Positions 1 through 8,653 of a DNA stretch of 10,187 nucleotides are shown one piece after another. The notes below the pieces were generated by a model, which had not been told where the DNA came from, did no database searches, and saw only the letters and a list, made by a program, of their open reading frames with translations. Each line of letters opens with the position of its first letter. Position 1 is the stretch's first letter. A program made the position numbers and the translations under genes. Location of the stretch: assembly GCA_015852425.1 (NCBI GenBank), contig JAAAIG010001024.1:2133-12319 (forward strand). Direction: 5' to 3'. The DNA is from Gryganskiella cystojenkinii (Eukaryota; Mortierellomycota; Mortierellomycetes; Mortierellales; Mortierellaceae).

Positions 1-1
1 T

Positions 2-1709
2 GACAATGTCGCCCCGCTCTTCCAGCAGCTGGGCATATATCAAGACTTTATGGATGCAGGTATCGTCAATAGCCAAGTCACGATGCGAGACGAAAACGGG
101 AACCTGGATTATGTAATGGATTTTTCTCCACGCTGGGTCTTGTAAGTTGACATTGAAAAAAAAATGAAAAAGGCATGGAACCACAAAAAGCACACAACAG
201 CTCATCAACTGTTATTATATTTCTCCTCCGTTAAAATAGAGGAGGAGCAGAGCTAAGGATTGTGTCCAGACCCGCGATTTACGAGATCCTCTACCGCAAG
301 ATCCGTCGTAGCAGCATCCTTTTCAACAAACGAGTCTTGACCATTAAGCATGTCGAGGCTGGAGTCCAGATCGCTTGTTCCGACAACTCTGTTTATGAGG
401 CCGATATCCTCGTCGGCGCAGACGGAACCAATTCTGCGGTCCGCCAGGGAATCTACAGACAACTCAAGGAGGAAGGCAAGCTCCCGACCTCGGATAGTAC
501 ACCGTTGCCCTACAACTGTATCTGTCTTGTCGGGCAAACGCCTCCCTTAGACTTGGAACTTTTCCCAGAATTGAACTTGGACCGTTGTCAGTTCAACAGC
601 ATGTGCGGTGTTGGCAAAAAGTTTTCGGTTTGTGGTGAATCCTTGTTCATGCTGTTCAATTTTTTTAACTGCCGAGTCAGGAGATATATATGTTCGTTGC
701 TTCCCTCTAACACTCTAGCCCTGCTTCCCAACCATCCATCTCTCCACACTCCCGTTTTTACCTCTTCAAGTGGACCACATTCACCACCAAATATAATACA
801 ATCTGTTGGATGGTAATTCAATATCTGGACAAGACAACGTTGAAGGACCATGACACTTTCCGCTCCTCCGAGTCGTCATGGGGACCAGAGGCTGCCGCAA
901 CCATGTGCAGGGAGGTCCGAGACTTTACTATCCCGAATGGACCCCCCGGATCCACGCTTGGGACCCTGATCGATTTGACACCAAAAGAGTTGATCTCCAA
1001 GGTTGCACTCGAGGAGAAAGTTTTCAAGACCTGGTACTCTGGACGTGCAGTTTTGATAGGCGACGGTAGGATAGACCTCCTTTACAACCAAAGGTGAAGC
1101 TGCAATAGGCACAGCTATTGTGCTATTGACATGGTCACAAGGATTGACCATTTCGTTATCTTTTAATTGTTTTTTTAATTCCCTTACGATTCCCAGCTAG
1201 TCACAAGCTGAGTCCTTCTGGCGGCGTGGGTGCCACGACGGCTATGCACGATGCACTCTGTCTCGCCAATTGGATCAATGTCCTATCCTCCACAGAACTG
1301 GCAGCCACGGATAAGATCTTTCAGGAGTATTACTTAGAACGATACCCAATCGCGATTGAAGCCTTCAAGAAGAGTCGACTATTCTCCACCATTAATGCCA
1401 AGGTAATAATAACGGAGGTATGACAAAAAGTAGGGCATCATTTTTTGTTTGATAGCTCACACATAATCAATCTCTCTCTTTTTTTGTTTACAGAACGCGA
1501 CGGGAACTGTAGCGCGGTTCGTTCGCCGGAGAATGCCAGAGTGGCTTTGGTTATCGATCTTGAAGAAGTCATCAGCACAAAGACCTCAGGCCAGTTTCTT
1601 GCCCCGTGTAGATGACAAAGGCACTCTCCCTCCAGCGCCTCAGCCAAGTTTGATCAAGACCTCAAAAATCCTAGCCTCGCGCGCGCTTGCTGTACCCGCC
1701 AATGAATAG
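2..1709 (+). CDS. FAD-dependent monooxygenase, copy 1 (5' partial, five exons visible)
   Basis: Probable group A flavoprotein monooxygenase, using FAD, NAD(P)H and O2 to oxygenate an unknown substrate. Exons, placed by alignment to the other copies: 2..141, 240..627, 771..1065, 1197..1402 and 1494..1709. The introns are 98, 143, 131 and 91 nt, all GT-AG. Together the exons give 414 residues in one frame, ending at TAG 1707..1709. The N-terminal glycine-rich FAD-binding turn lies before the window. What is visible includes the DG motif LVGADGTNSAVRQ (fragment residues about 105-117), the GD motif GDASHK (273-278) followed by SPSGGVGA, and a C-terminal PEWLW segment. It is closest by eye to copy 3 (shared PNGP-GSTLG and MCGVG stretches). 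The donor at 628 is GTTTGT, weaker than the other copies' GTAA-type donors at that position. The general enzyme class is secure; the substrate is unknown. Confidence 0.85.
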
Positions 1710-3117
1710 ATATGGCTTTAATAGCCCTTTCTTATATAGATAAAATTGACCCCTTCTTATATGTGCCTGACAAGAGGGCAATCAGCTGCATGAGCTTTAA
1801 ACCCGCCCAAAATATCATGACCGGCAAGCCGCCGTCTCCAGATCCTGAGAGCAGGCACATTGATTACAGGATCATAATGAATGAAGCACGAAGAAGGTTA
1901 GGAGAGTAGTGAGAAAGAATCACTTAGGGCCAAAGATTAATATCACCATAGGGACATGGCCATTGTGAATGGGAGTGCGAGCACATAGGCCGGGAATCGA
2001 TTGAGAATGAATCGGCGTTTCTGTTGATATCGATTACGTGCTGGGTGAATGAATGTTGTTAAGAGAGAAGAGTGTCGAAGACGAGTCTGGGCAGTTGTCG
2101 AGATGTGAGAGTAGTTAAAAGAGGAGGATTACGCGCTGTGAGTTGGGTTGCATTTGGTGCACCATAATAAAAAAAGCCAACAAGTAAAACGAAAGGAGTT
2201 CGCTGTGCTAATCCCCAAAAGGGAATCAGTTCACGAAACATTTTCCAACATCGAGAGCCAATTTCGATATTATTGTATCGATGGCGTCCAGTTGACCGAT
2301 TTGCGACACCTTTGCAACCTGTTGCGGTTGGGTCTGGGTACTTACGTGTGCTCAACAGCGGTTGAGACAGGCTTGTACTACCCCTCCTGTCAACTCTGCT
2401 CTAGCCTTACATTTGCATTTGAAACTAGACGCAGAGACGTAACTGACGGTTGCAGTATTGACGGGGACCCGGTTTTACTTTATTGTCCGCTTGAAAACTG
2501 TCGTTTGGAATGGTTTTAACAAAGTCACTTTGGTCACAGTTGCGATTCTCTCGAAAGAACTTGCGGTCACATTCAGGGTCTAGAGTCACCATGGCCAAGA
2601 TAGTGGCAACTTTGACTCCTTTTTTATTCTTTCCTGGCCGGTGGTCCTGAAGAGGTGGGGAGGGCTCCAGTCGATGTGCAAGAGAGCTAGGGAAAGAGAT
2701 AGCTCTGGGGGCCAAAGTGCCAGTCTGGAGTCAACTTCAAGGAGATGGTGTCTAAGGATCCTCGACAAGAGAGATCTGAACAACGAAAGCGAGGATCGTG
2801 AAGCATAAACAGGCATATGCAATTCGAACCACTAGAGAAACTCCTTGGACCATATTATGCCATGCTCACGCCTGCTGCTGGGGTGGCACAAATCCGTTAG
2901 AGTCGAAAAATAAATGTACACTCAATGCTATGCGTGTGGATTCTTAGTTCAATCCATACCGCATTTCTTTCTTTCAAGGTCACACAAGGACACAAAACGA
3001 GAGAAGAAAAAGAGATGCAGGCGGCAATGAGATGGGATTCTTTTCTCATTTTCTCATCATCTCCCTCGCTCATTTGCATCTATTCTTTAATTCCGGCAAT
3101 CAACTAAAAAAAAGCCA
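1710..3117. other. Long spacer between copies 1 and 2, no convincing gene
   Basis: This spacer is about 1.4 kb. Several modest open frames exist on both strands, the longest being 2148..2519 on the plus strand (123 codons) and 2059..2355 on the minus strand. None has a recognisable domain, and I saw no FAD-monooxygenase relic in it. No AATAAA follows copy 1 closely. A perfect 6-bp stem with a 4-nt loop (CTCAAC/GTTGAG, 2351..2366) is present but could be chance. The last part, about 3037..3095, is pyrimidine-rich and probably belongs to the leader of copy 2. Confidence 0.5.
3037..3117 (+). promoter_or_regulatory. CT-rich leader and start context of copy 2
   Basis: A pyrimidine-rich stretch (TTCTTTTCTC-type runs, 3037..3095) is followed by an A8 run and GCCA just before the ATG at 3118. 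CT-rich tracts near transcription starts are common in fungal promoters. No TATA box was assigned. The promoter role is an inference from position and composition only. Confidence 0.35.
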
Positions 3118-5129
3118 ATGACTCAAGACCACTTGCCACCAAAATCTCCAGGAGCGCGCCCCGAGGTGATCATCGTCGGCGCAGGACTCGGCGGTCTCGC
3201 GCTCGGTCTCTTGTTAGAAAGAGCCGGTGTTCCCTACAAGATCCTAGAGCGAGCCTCGGTCGTCAAACCCTTGGGTTCGGCCATCGCGATTGGAGCAGCT
3301 CTCACACCAATGCTCCGACAGGTGGGCGTTTATCAAGAAATTGCTGCTGCTGGCAAGGCTAGACATCTCTTAAGACAATACAACGATCAAGGCGTTCTTC
3401 TAGAAACCAAGGACTTTTCACACGAAGACGGGTTGTAAGTGAAACTGCTAGAGATCGGTCTTGCTTTACTGCGAGCTCTAATTTGTTTTAAGGCACTGAT
3501 GGTGATATCTACTCCTGATTCCAATGTTCTCCATTTTTTTAATCATCCTATACCCGATCATGGTGCATTAAAGTGGAGGCAGCGTCGCTTATATTGTTCC
3601 TAGATCGATCCTTTACGATGCCTTCTACAAGCAAATCCCCAAGGAAAAAATCTTCCACAACAAGCGCGTTCTCACAGTCCATAATACCGATCAAGGTGTC
3701 CGTGTCGAGTGCAAGGATGGTTCCATATTTGAGGGTGATCTCCTTGTCGGTGCTGACGGTGCTTATAGTACAATCCGCCAGGAAATGTTCAAGGATTTGA
3801 AGAGTCAAGGACGCTTACCTGCAGAGGATGGCAAACCTTTACCGTACAATTGTGTCTGCCTCGTTGGTCAAACGGAGGCACTGGATCCTGAAAAGTACCC
3901 ATCCCTCAAGGAAGACGACTGCGCGTTTGACAGTATGAACAGTATCGAAACACCCTACAAGGTAACACCTCTGTTTTTTTATTTCTGCATAGAGACTTTG
4001 TCCCATGTACACACATCTGACTGTATATTTTTTTACAATGCGACCACAAACAATGGATAGTGGGTCACATTCACAACCAAGAGCAACACGATCTGTTGGA
4101 TGGTCCTCGAGTTCTTGAACGAAACTACAAGCAAAGAAGAAAGTCAACAAGAAAAAGTCGACAATTCTGAATGGGGGCCCCAGGGTATTCAGTCTATGTG
4201 CGATGCTATCCGTTCCTTCCCTATCTCGATCGGTCAGGGACAATCTGGAACCATGGGTGATTTAATTGATAGGACACCCAAGGACTTGATCTCCAAGGTC
4301 ATGTTGGAGGAAAAAGTCTTTGAGACCTGGTACAGTAAACGGACGGTTCTTCTTGGCGATGGTAAGGAAAACAAAGATATCAGGTTGATTGACACTTTGA
4401 GTCGTAACGTGATATTGTAAAGCTCTAACAAACCGCGTTTCGCTTCTTCCTCTGTCGGGCTTTCCACTATTAGCTTGTCATAAGGTAAGAGTGGCGAACG
4501 ATTGAGTCAGTTTTTGCACCTCAGCAGCCCAGACTTATATATGAGCTAACTCGTCTTCGAATGCGTCCTCTCACTCCCATGATTTGACAGTTGAACCCTG
4601 CGGGTGGCGCTGGCGCTTTATCGGCGATCCAAGATGCGTTGTGCTTGGCCAACTGGATAAACGTATTGCCTTCGACCAAGGCAGACGATATGGAGACGAT
4701 CTTTAAGGAGTATTACTCGGAGAGACTCCCATTGGTCACCGATCTTTTCAATCAAAGTCAACTGGCTGCCGCCACAGGGTTGAAGGTAAAGTATTATAGC
4801 AATTTGTTTGGTGAGGGTTTTATGTTGTGTTTGTCCAGTACGGTACAAAAAATACGCGACTTGACACTCGACACATATTTTCCTTTTTTTGCGTGTAGAC
4901 ATGGAAAGGGGCATTCGTCCGTTTCTTTTTTTTGCATATACCCAACTGGCTTTGGATCTCTATGCTCAAGAAGAAGAACCTAGACCGTCCTCAAGTTTCG
5001 TTTCTCACGGCTGTGGACGATAACGGCACGGTTACACCGACGGTTCAACCCAGCTTGGTCAAGACCCTGGCCATCCTTGAGGGACTGAAGTCTGCTCAAG
5101 CTCAAACGATCAACCCTGTGGCAGCATAA
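3118..5129 (+). CDS. FAD-dependent monooxygenase, copy 2 (complete, six exons)
   Basis: Complete group A flavoprotein monooxygenase of 480 aa. Exons: 3118..3434, 3574..3961, 4061..4361, 4474..4484 (11-nt microexon), 4591..4785 and 4899..5129. They total 1443 nt with no internal stop, ending at TAA 5127..5129. In order the protein has the Rossmann FAD-binding turn VGAGLGG (G21, G23, G26) with the ribose-binding acidic residue E44, the DG motif GADGAYSTIRQ (165-175), the GD motif GDACHK (334-339) then LNPAGGAGA, and a hydrophobic C-terminal segment (about 410-427, PNWLW at 419-423) followed by lysines that might touch membranes. The ATG at 3118 is chosen because it directly precedes the Rossmann strand and matches MTQ of copy 3. 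It lacks the first intron of copies 3 and 4 and has an extra one in the GD motif. Substrate unknown. Confidence 0.9.
4474..4484 (+). other. 11-nt microexon of copy 2 in the GD motif
   Basis: After G|GTAAGG at 4361/4362 and TATTAG ending at 4473, the 11 bases CTTGTCATAAG complete the Ala codon and encode Cys-His-Lys of GDACHK. They are followed by GTAAGA (4485). The next exon begins after TTTGACAG at 4591 with LNPAGG. In copies 1 and 3 the same codons continue straight into this exon, so the microexon is supported by alignment. Flanking introns are 4362..4473 (112 nt) and 4485..4590 (106 nt, with a branch-like GCTAAC). Skipping it would shift the frame and hit a stop at 4704..4706. Confidence 0.85.
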
Positions 5130-5224
5130 GATGTATCAAGGAAGGAAAAACTCACCTCCAAGATACGAAAGAATCCTCTTCCAAAGAAAGGATCGATGAG
5201 AGAAAGAGAACCCATTCGAATTGA

Positions 5225-5230
5225 AATAAA
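5225..5230 (+). terminator. Polyadenylation signal-like AATAAA after copy 2
   Basis: AATAAA occurs about 95 nt after the stop codon of copy 2, a usual distance for a 3' end signal. Assigned from the motif and its position only. Confidence 0.45.
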
Positions 5231-5386
5231 AACAAGTGGGTCTGATTAGAGATGGATGAAAAAAATCTTGTGCGCAAATTGCCTTGCTCTCTATCGTGAC
5301 AGCGAGCCAATGAAAAAAAGATTTTTTTCACAGCAACTCTTCATTTTTTAATTTCTTTTTTGAAGGAACCCCCGTCCTTGTCCTGT

Positions 5387-5535
5387 GCCACAACATCACC
5401 CACATCACCCCCCATCTCCTTACTCCCTTCCATTGATCTGTCCAGAGATCGTCGGCGCCGGTCTCAGTGGTTTGGCCTTCTCACCTTTTCTCGAAAAAGC
5501 AGGGCCTCTATGTTACACTTAGGAGGATCACGCCC
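5387..5535 (+). pseudogene. N-terminal relic of a fifth FAD-monooxygenase copy
   Basis: From 5445 one frame reads EIVGAGLSGLAF then, after a few changed residues, FLEKAG (to about 5504). This is unmistakably the Rossmann FAD-binding turn and helix of the neighbouring genes (IVGAGLGGL...LLEKAG). The alignment continues through a Tyr to an in-frame TAG at 5520..5522 and a Glu codon matching the family's ILER. Just upstream, in another frame (5387..5415), it reads ATTSPTSPP, like the Ser/Thr/Pro leader of copy 4, so a frameshift separates leader and motif. Nothing downstream matches the rest of the gene. It is a dead fragment sitting 258 nt past the stop of copy 2. Confidence 0.75.
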
Positions 5536-5707
5536 CCGAACTAAAAAAAAAGCCAGTTAGAACAATGTATAATATTCACCCCAAAGATAAGGCAAAACCG
5601 ACCTCGCCATCATGGCCCCTTTTGAAAATCGATCGGGTTCGTCTCTTAATCCTTTTGACTGTGGGACAAAAACAAACTAAAGAAAGTGGGCAACGCTCTC
5701 TGTCGAA

Positions 5708-5912
5708 CTTTTTTTCTTTCTTTTTTTCTTTCCATTTTTCATCTCAGGTCGCACAACGTGAGCCCCGAGAAAAAACAAATCGGGAGGGGAATCCGTTGGA
5801 TGGCAGAGATGGCCAAAGACAAAGAAAAAAAAATAAGTCGGCAGTGTCCTTCCTCTTCCTCTTTCTCTCCTTTCTTATTCTCTTGCTCTTGCTCCTCCCT
5901 CACCGAAACCTC
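5708..5912 (+). promoter_or_regulatory. Pyrimidine-rich upstream region of copy 3
   Basis: Two strong CT tracts (about 5708..5748 and 5846..5912) with an A-rich patch between them lie 100-300 nt before the ATG at 6008. Open frames that run through here are products of the low-complexity composition. Such tracts are typical of fungal promoter or leader regions. No specific factor site is claimed. Confidence 0.35.
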
Positions 5913-6007
5913 ATCACTTTCAATTCCTGCCTCGCTGACTTACCTGCAAGCTAAATTCTCTTTTATCTCCATCGCTTCCCTTTTGCTACATACTCATAAC
6001 GCAGCCG

Positions 6008-8069
6008 ATGACACAACCTCCAACGCGACCGAGGGTTCTTATCGTAGGAGCTGGTCTTGGCGGCTTAACTCTCGCATTATTGCTTGAAAAGGCAGGAGTG
6101 CCATACACCATCTTCGAACGCACCATGGTGGTCAAACCCTTAGGTAACATATACGTTTTCTTTTCTGCTGTCATTGCTATTTGTGATCCATCCCCGTGTG
6201 ATAATAAACAATTGAAATGCAAAACCTAACATGGTATGGCTACTTGGACGTTTGAATAGGCTCAGCCCTGGCTTTTGGTCCTGCACTCGTCCCTCTGTTC
6301 CGTCAGTTGGGTGTCTACGATGATATCGCGAAAGTCAGTCTCCCGAGCACAAAAATCATGATGTGCGATGAAGAAGCAAAATTGGACTATACGGTCGACT
6401 TTGCCCCTGCGGAGACTTTGTAAGAATGCAAGAAGCGAGAAAAAATTCATGTGTTGCTGCTTGTGCGGAATGTACCAATGACTCTTCAAACAAGCGCATA
6501 AGAGAGAAAGTGTGAGAGAGAAGCGAACGGCGCACTAATCATTTTCATTTTCTGGTGACATTTATTCTGCGACTTGAAAAGTGGCGGAGGGAAGGGGTTT
6601 ATTGTCTCCAGACCTGCTGTCCATAATCTCTTCCTCAGCAAAGTACCTTGCGAAAAAATTCTGTTTAACAAGCGCATCCTCGCTATCAAGGATGTTGAAA
6701 ACGGTGTTCGAATCGTCTGTTCGGATAGCTCAGAGTACGAAGGCGATATCATTGTCGGTGCTGACGGTGCCAATTCTGCGGTCCGCCAGAATATTTACAA
6801 GGCTTTGAAAGAGAAGGGCCGTTTGCCTTCCTCGGATGATACGGGACTCCCCTATAGTTACGTATGTCTCGTGGGTCAAACACCTCCTTTGGATCCAGAC
6901 CGATTTCCTGAGCTGAAAAACGAGCTCTGCCAGTTCCACAACATGTGCGGTGTTGGCAATCAGTACACGGTAAAAGTTCAAAAAGGCAGTCAACGAATCA
7001 AAAGGGCTTACGGCTCTATCTCCCCTCGGCGTTGTCCTGTTCTACGATGGTCGCATGTACAGTAAAGCCTAAAGCCTTACACTTTGCTGTTGTGCTATTT
7101 GTTATAGTGGGCTACCTTCACAACAAGGTATAATACAATCTGTTGGATGGTCGTGCAACATCTCGACAAAACTACCAAGAAGGATCATGACACGTTTAAA
7201 ACAAGCGAATGGGGCGAAGAGGCCGTAGAGTCAATGTGCAAAGAAGTTCGCCATCTCGCCGTGCCAAATGGTCCTGCAGGATCCACTCTCGGGATCTTGA
7301 TCGATCTGACCGCAAAGCAACTTATCTCCAAAGTGACACTGGAAGAAAAGGTCTTTAAAACGTGGTATTCTGAGCGATCGGTTCTCCTCGGCGATGGTGA
7401 GTGAGAATAATGCATGTGCTTTTATGGTGTCGAACTTACGATTGAAGCTTGAACTGATCGATGTTTTTACCCCGCCTTCCGCAATTTTCAGCTTGTCATA
7501 AACTTCAGCCTGCGGGCGGGCAGGGTGCATTAACCGCGATGCACGACGCGGTATGCCTCGCCAATTGGATCTATGTTCTCCCTTCTTTGGATGTTGCAGC
7601 GACGGAGAAGATCTTTAACGAGTACTACCTTGAGCGGTACCCAGTTGCCGTTGATGCGTACCAAACCAGTCGAATGTTCGCCATGAGCGCCATGAAGGTA
7701 ACCAGCCGAGTGAGAAGAAAGGCGAAAACCTCAAACGAAGAAGATTTGTCTGGTCTAGTTTGTATCGACTGATGATACCCGGGAAACTTTCCATAATACG
7801 AGTTGTGTTTTAACGTCACGCGATTGTCTCCTTTTACCCTTTAGAACTTCAAAGGTGCCGTAGTTCGATTCATTCGACGCCACATGCCGCTTTGGTTGTG
7901 GCATATCGTTTTGAAAAAGAGCGTCCAGAACCGCCCTCAGGCCTCATTTTTGCCGCTGATTAAAGATCAGGGTACCTTTCCTGCAGTTCCTCAGCGAAGT
8001 CTGATCAAGACTCTTGAGATTCTTGCCGCCCAAGGTCGCAGTGTCCAAGGTGCAGCCACGGCCGTGTAG
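6008..8069 (+). CDS. FAD-dependent monooxygenase, copy 3 (complete, six exons)
   Basis: Complete group A flavoprotein monooxygenase of 467 aa. Exons: 6008..6143, 6260..6419, 6582..6969, 7108..7396, 7492..7697 and 7845..8069. They total 1404 nt with no internal stop, ending at TAG 8067..8069. Introns are 116, 162, 138, 95 and 147 nt, all GT-AG; branch-like CTAAC is visible in the first and CTAAT in the second. The protein shows the Rossmann turn VGAGLGG (G14, G16, G19), FERT at the end of the second strand, the DG motif GADGANSAVRQ (158-168), the GD motif GDACHK (323-328) with QPAGGQGA, and a C-terminal MPLWLW segment. The ATG at 6008 starts nine residues before the first FAD-binding strand. 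This gene has the most ordinary structure of the array and served as the alignment guide. Substrate unknown. Confidence 0.9.
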
Positions 8070-8121
8070 CAGAATTTTGTGGCTGCTGTTAAGAAAACGA
8101 GCAATATTAAATAATTAAGTT

Positions 8122-8131
8122 AATAAATAAA
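8122..8131 (+). terminator. Polyadenylation signal-like overlapping AATAAA pair after copy 3
   Basis: AATAAATAAA contains two overlapping AATAAA motifs about 55 nt after the stop of copy 3, inside an AT-rich stretch. A good candidate for the 3' end signal of copy 3. Confidence 0.5.
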
Positions 8132-8191
8132 ATCGATGACTTTTTTTCCAACTGAAAAGACAATTGCATTTCGAGGGGTTTCTTCACATCA

Positions 8192-8218
8192 TTTCCCATA
8201 GATTGTGATCATGGGAGA
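8192..8218. repeat. Imperfect inverted repeat (hairpin) before copy 4
   Basis: CCCAT-A-GAT, loop TGTG, ATC-ATGGG forms eight pairs with one bulged A. TTT/AGA extends it by three more (one G-T wobble). It lies between the 3' signal of copy 3 and the start of copy 4. It could be a binding palindrome, a 3' structure or chance. Confidence 0.35.
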
Positions 8219-8257
8219 AAGGGATGCAAAAGAGATAAAACAGGTCTCCCCGGACAC

Positions 8258-8388
8258 TGTGCTCTCTCTGTGCTCTTTCTTTTGTCTCGAGTGTCGCACA
8301 AACATTATTGTATGAGCGAAGAAGGCACATAAATCAAACCCTGTTTGTCTTTTTTGTTTCTTTTCATTTCCATATTAATACAGTCCCG
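8258..8388 (+). promoter_or_regulatory. Leader region of copy 4 with a TGTGCTCT direct repeat
   Basis: TGTGCTCT occurs twice (8258..8265 and 8269..8276) in a pyrimidine-rich stretch, and a second T/C-rich tract (8341..8371) leads to the ATG at 8389. Composition matches the leaders of copies 2 and 3, so copy 4 was probably duplicated with a promoter. Activity is unknown. Confidence 0.3.
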
Positions 8389-8645
8389 ATGTCACAATCC
8401 ACATCTCCATCACCGTCATCACCGCCAACACGTCCAAGGGTTCTTATCGTCAGGCCGGGTCTAGGTGGTCTGAGTTTGGTCTTGCTACTCGAGAAGACTG
8501 GCATGCCTTACATGATCTTTGAACGCACCGCGACCATCAAGTCTCCTGGTAAATGAAAAAAAGTGACCGGGACCTCTTCCCTACTTCTTTCCCTTTGCGA
8601 GCCGTTGTGCTAACCTGATCCTATTTTGCATGAGCAACATTGAAT

Positions 8646-8653
8646 GGGCTCAG
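8646..8653 (+). other. Mutated splice acceptor of copy 4 intron 1, with nearby in-frame substitute
   Basis: Copy 3 has GAATAG before GCTCAGCC; copy 4 has GAATGG before the same bases, so the acceptor A is G at 8646. The next AG, in CTCAG at 8652..8653, would keep the reading frame and turn Gly-Ser-Ala into Ala. The donor is GTAAAT at 8549, and a branch-like GCTAAC is present in the intron. Confidence 0.7.

Noticed and set aside
1712..1909. 65-codon frame directly after copy 1, and a short minus-strand frame over the same bases
   Set aside because: Too short and featureless; it lies where the 3' untranslated region of copy 1 is expected.
2167..2179. A7-GCCA resembling the A8-GCCA start context of copy 2
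   Set aside because: Low-complexity A run with only four further bases in common and no ATG or coding match after it.
2148..2519. Plus-strand open frame of 123 codons in the long spacer
   Set aside because: No recognised domain, no clear gene context, and overlapping open frames exist on the other strand. Kept as part of the spacer description, not called as a gene.
2059..2822. Three minus-strand open frames of 78-98 codons
   Set aside because: No known motifs. They overlap one another or the plus-strand frame and show low-complexity or arbitrary composition.
4362..4590. A single intron in copy 2 instead of two introns with a microexon
   Set aside because: Joining 4361 to 4591 shifts the frame and removes Ala-Cys-His-Lys of the GD motif, which both intact relatives encode.
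5565..6087. Two overlapping frames of about 130 codons before copy 3
   Set aside because: They consist of translated CT-rich low-complexity leader and run into the start of copy 3 in another frame.
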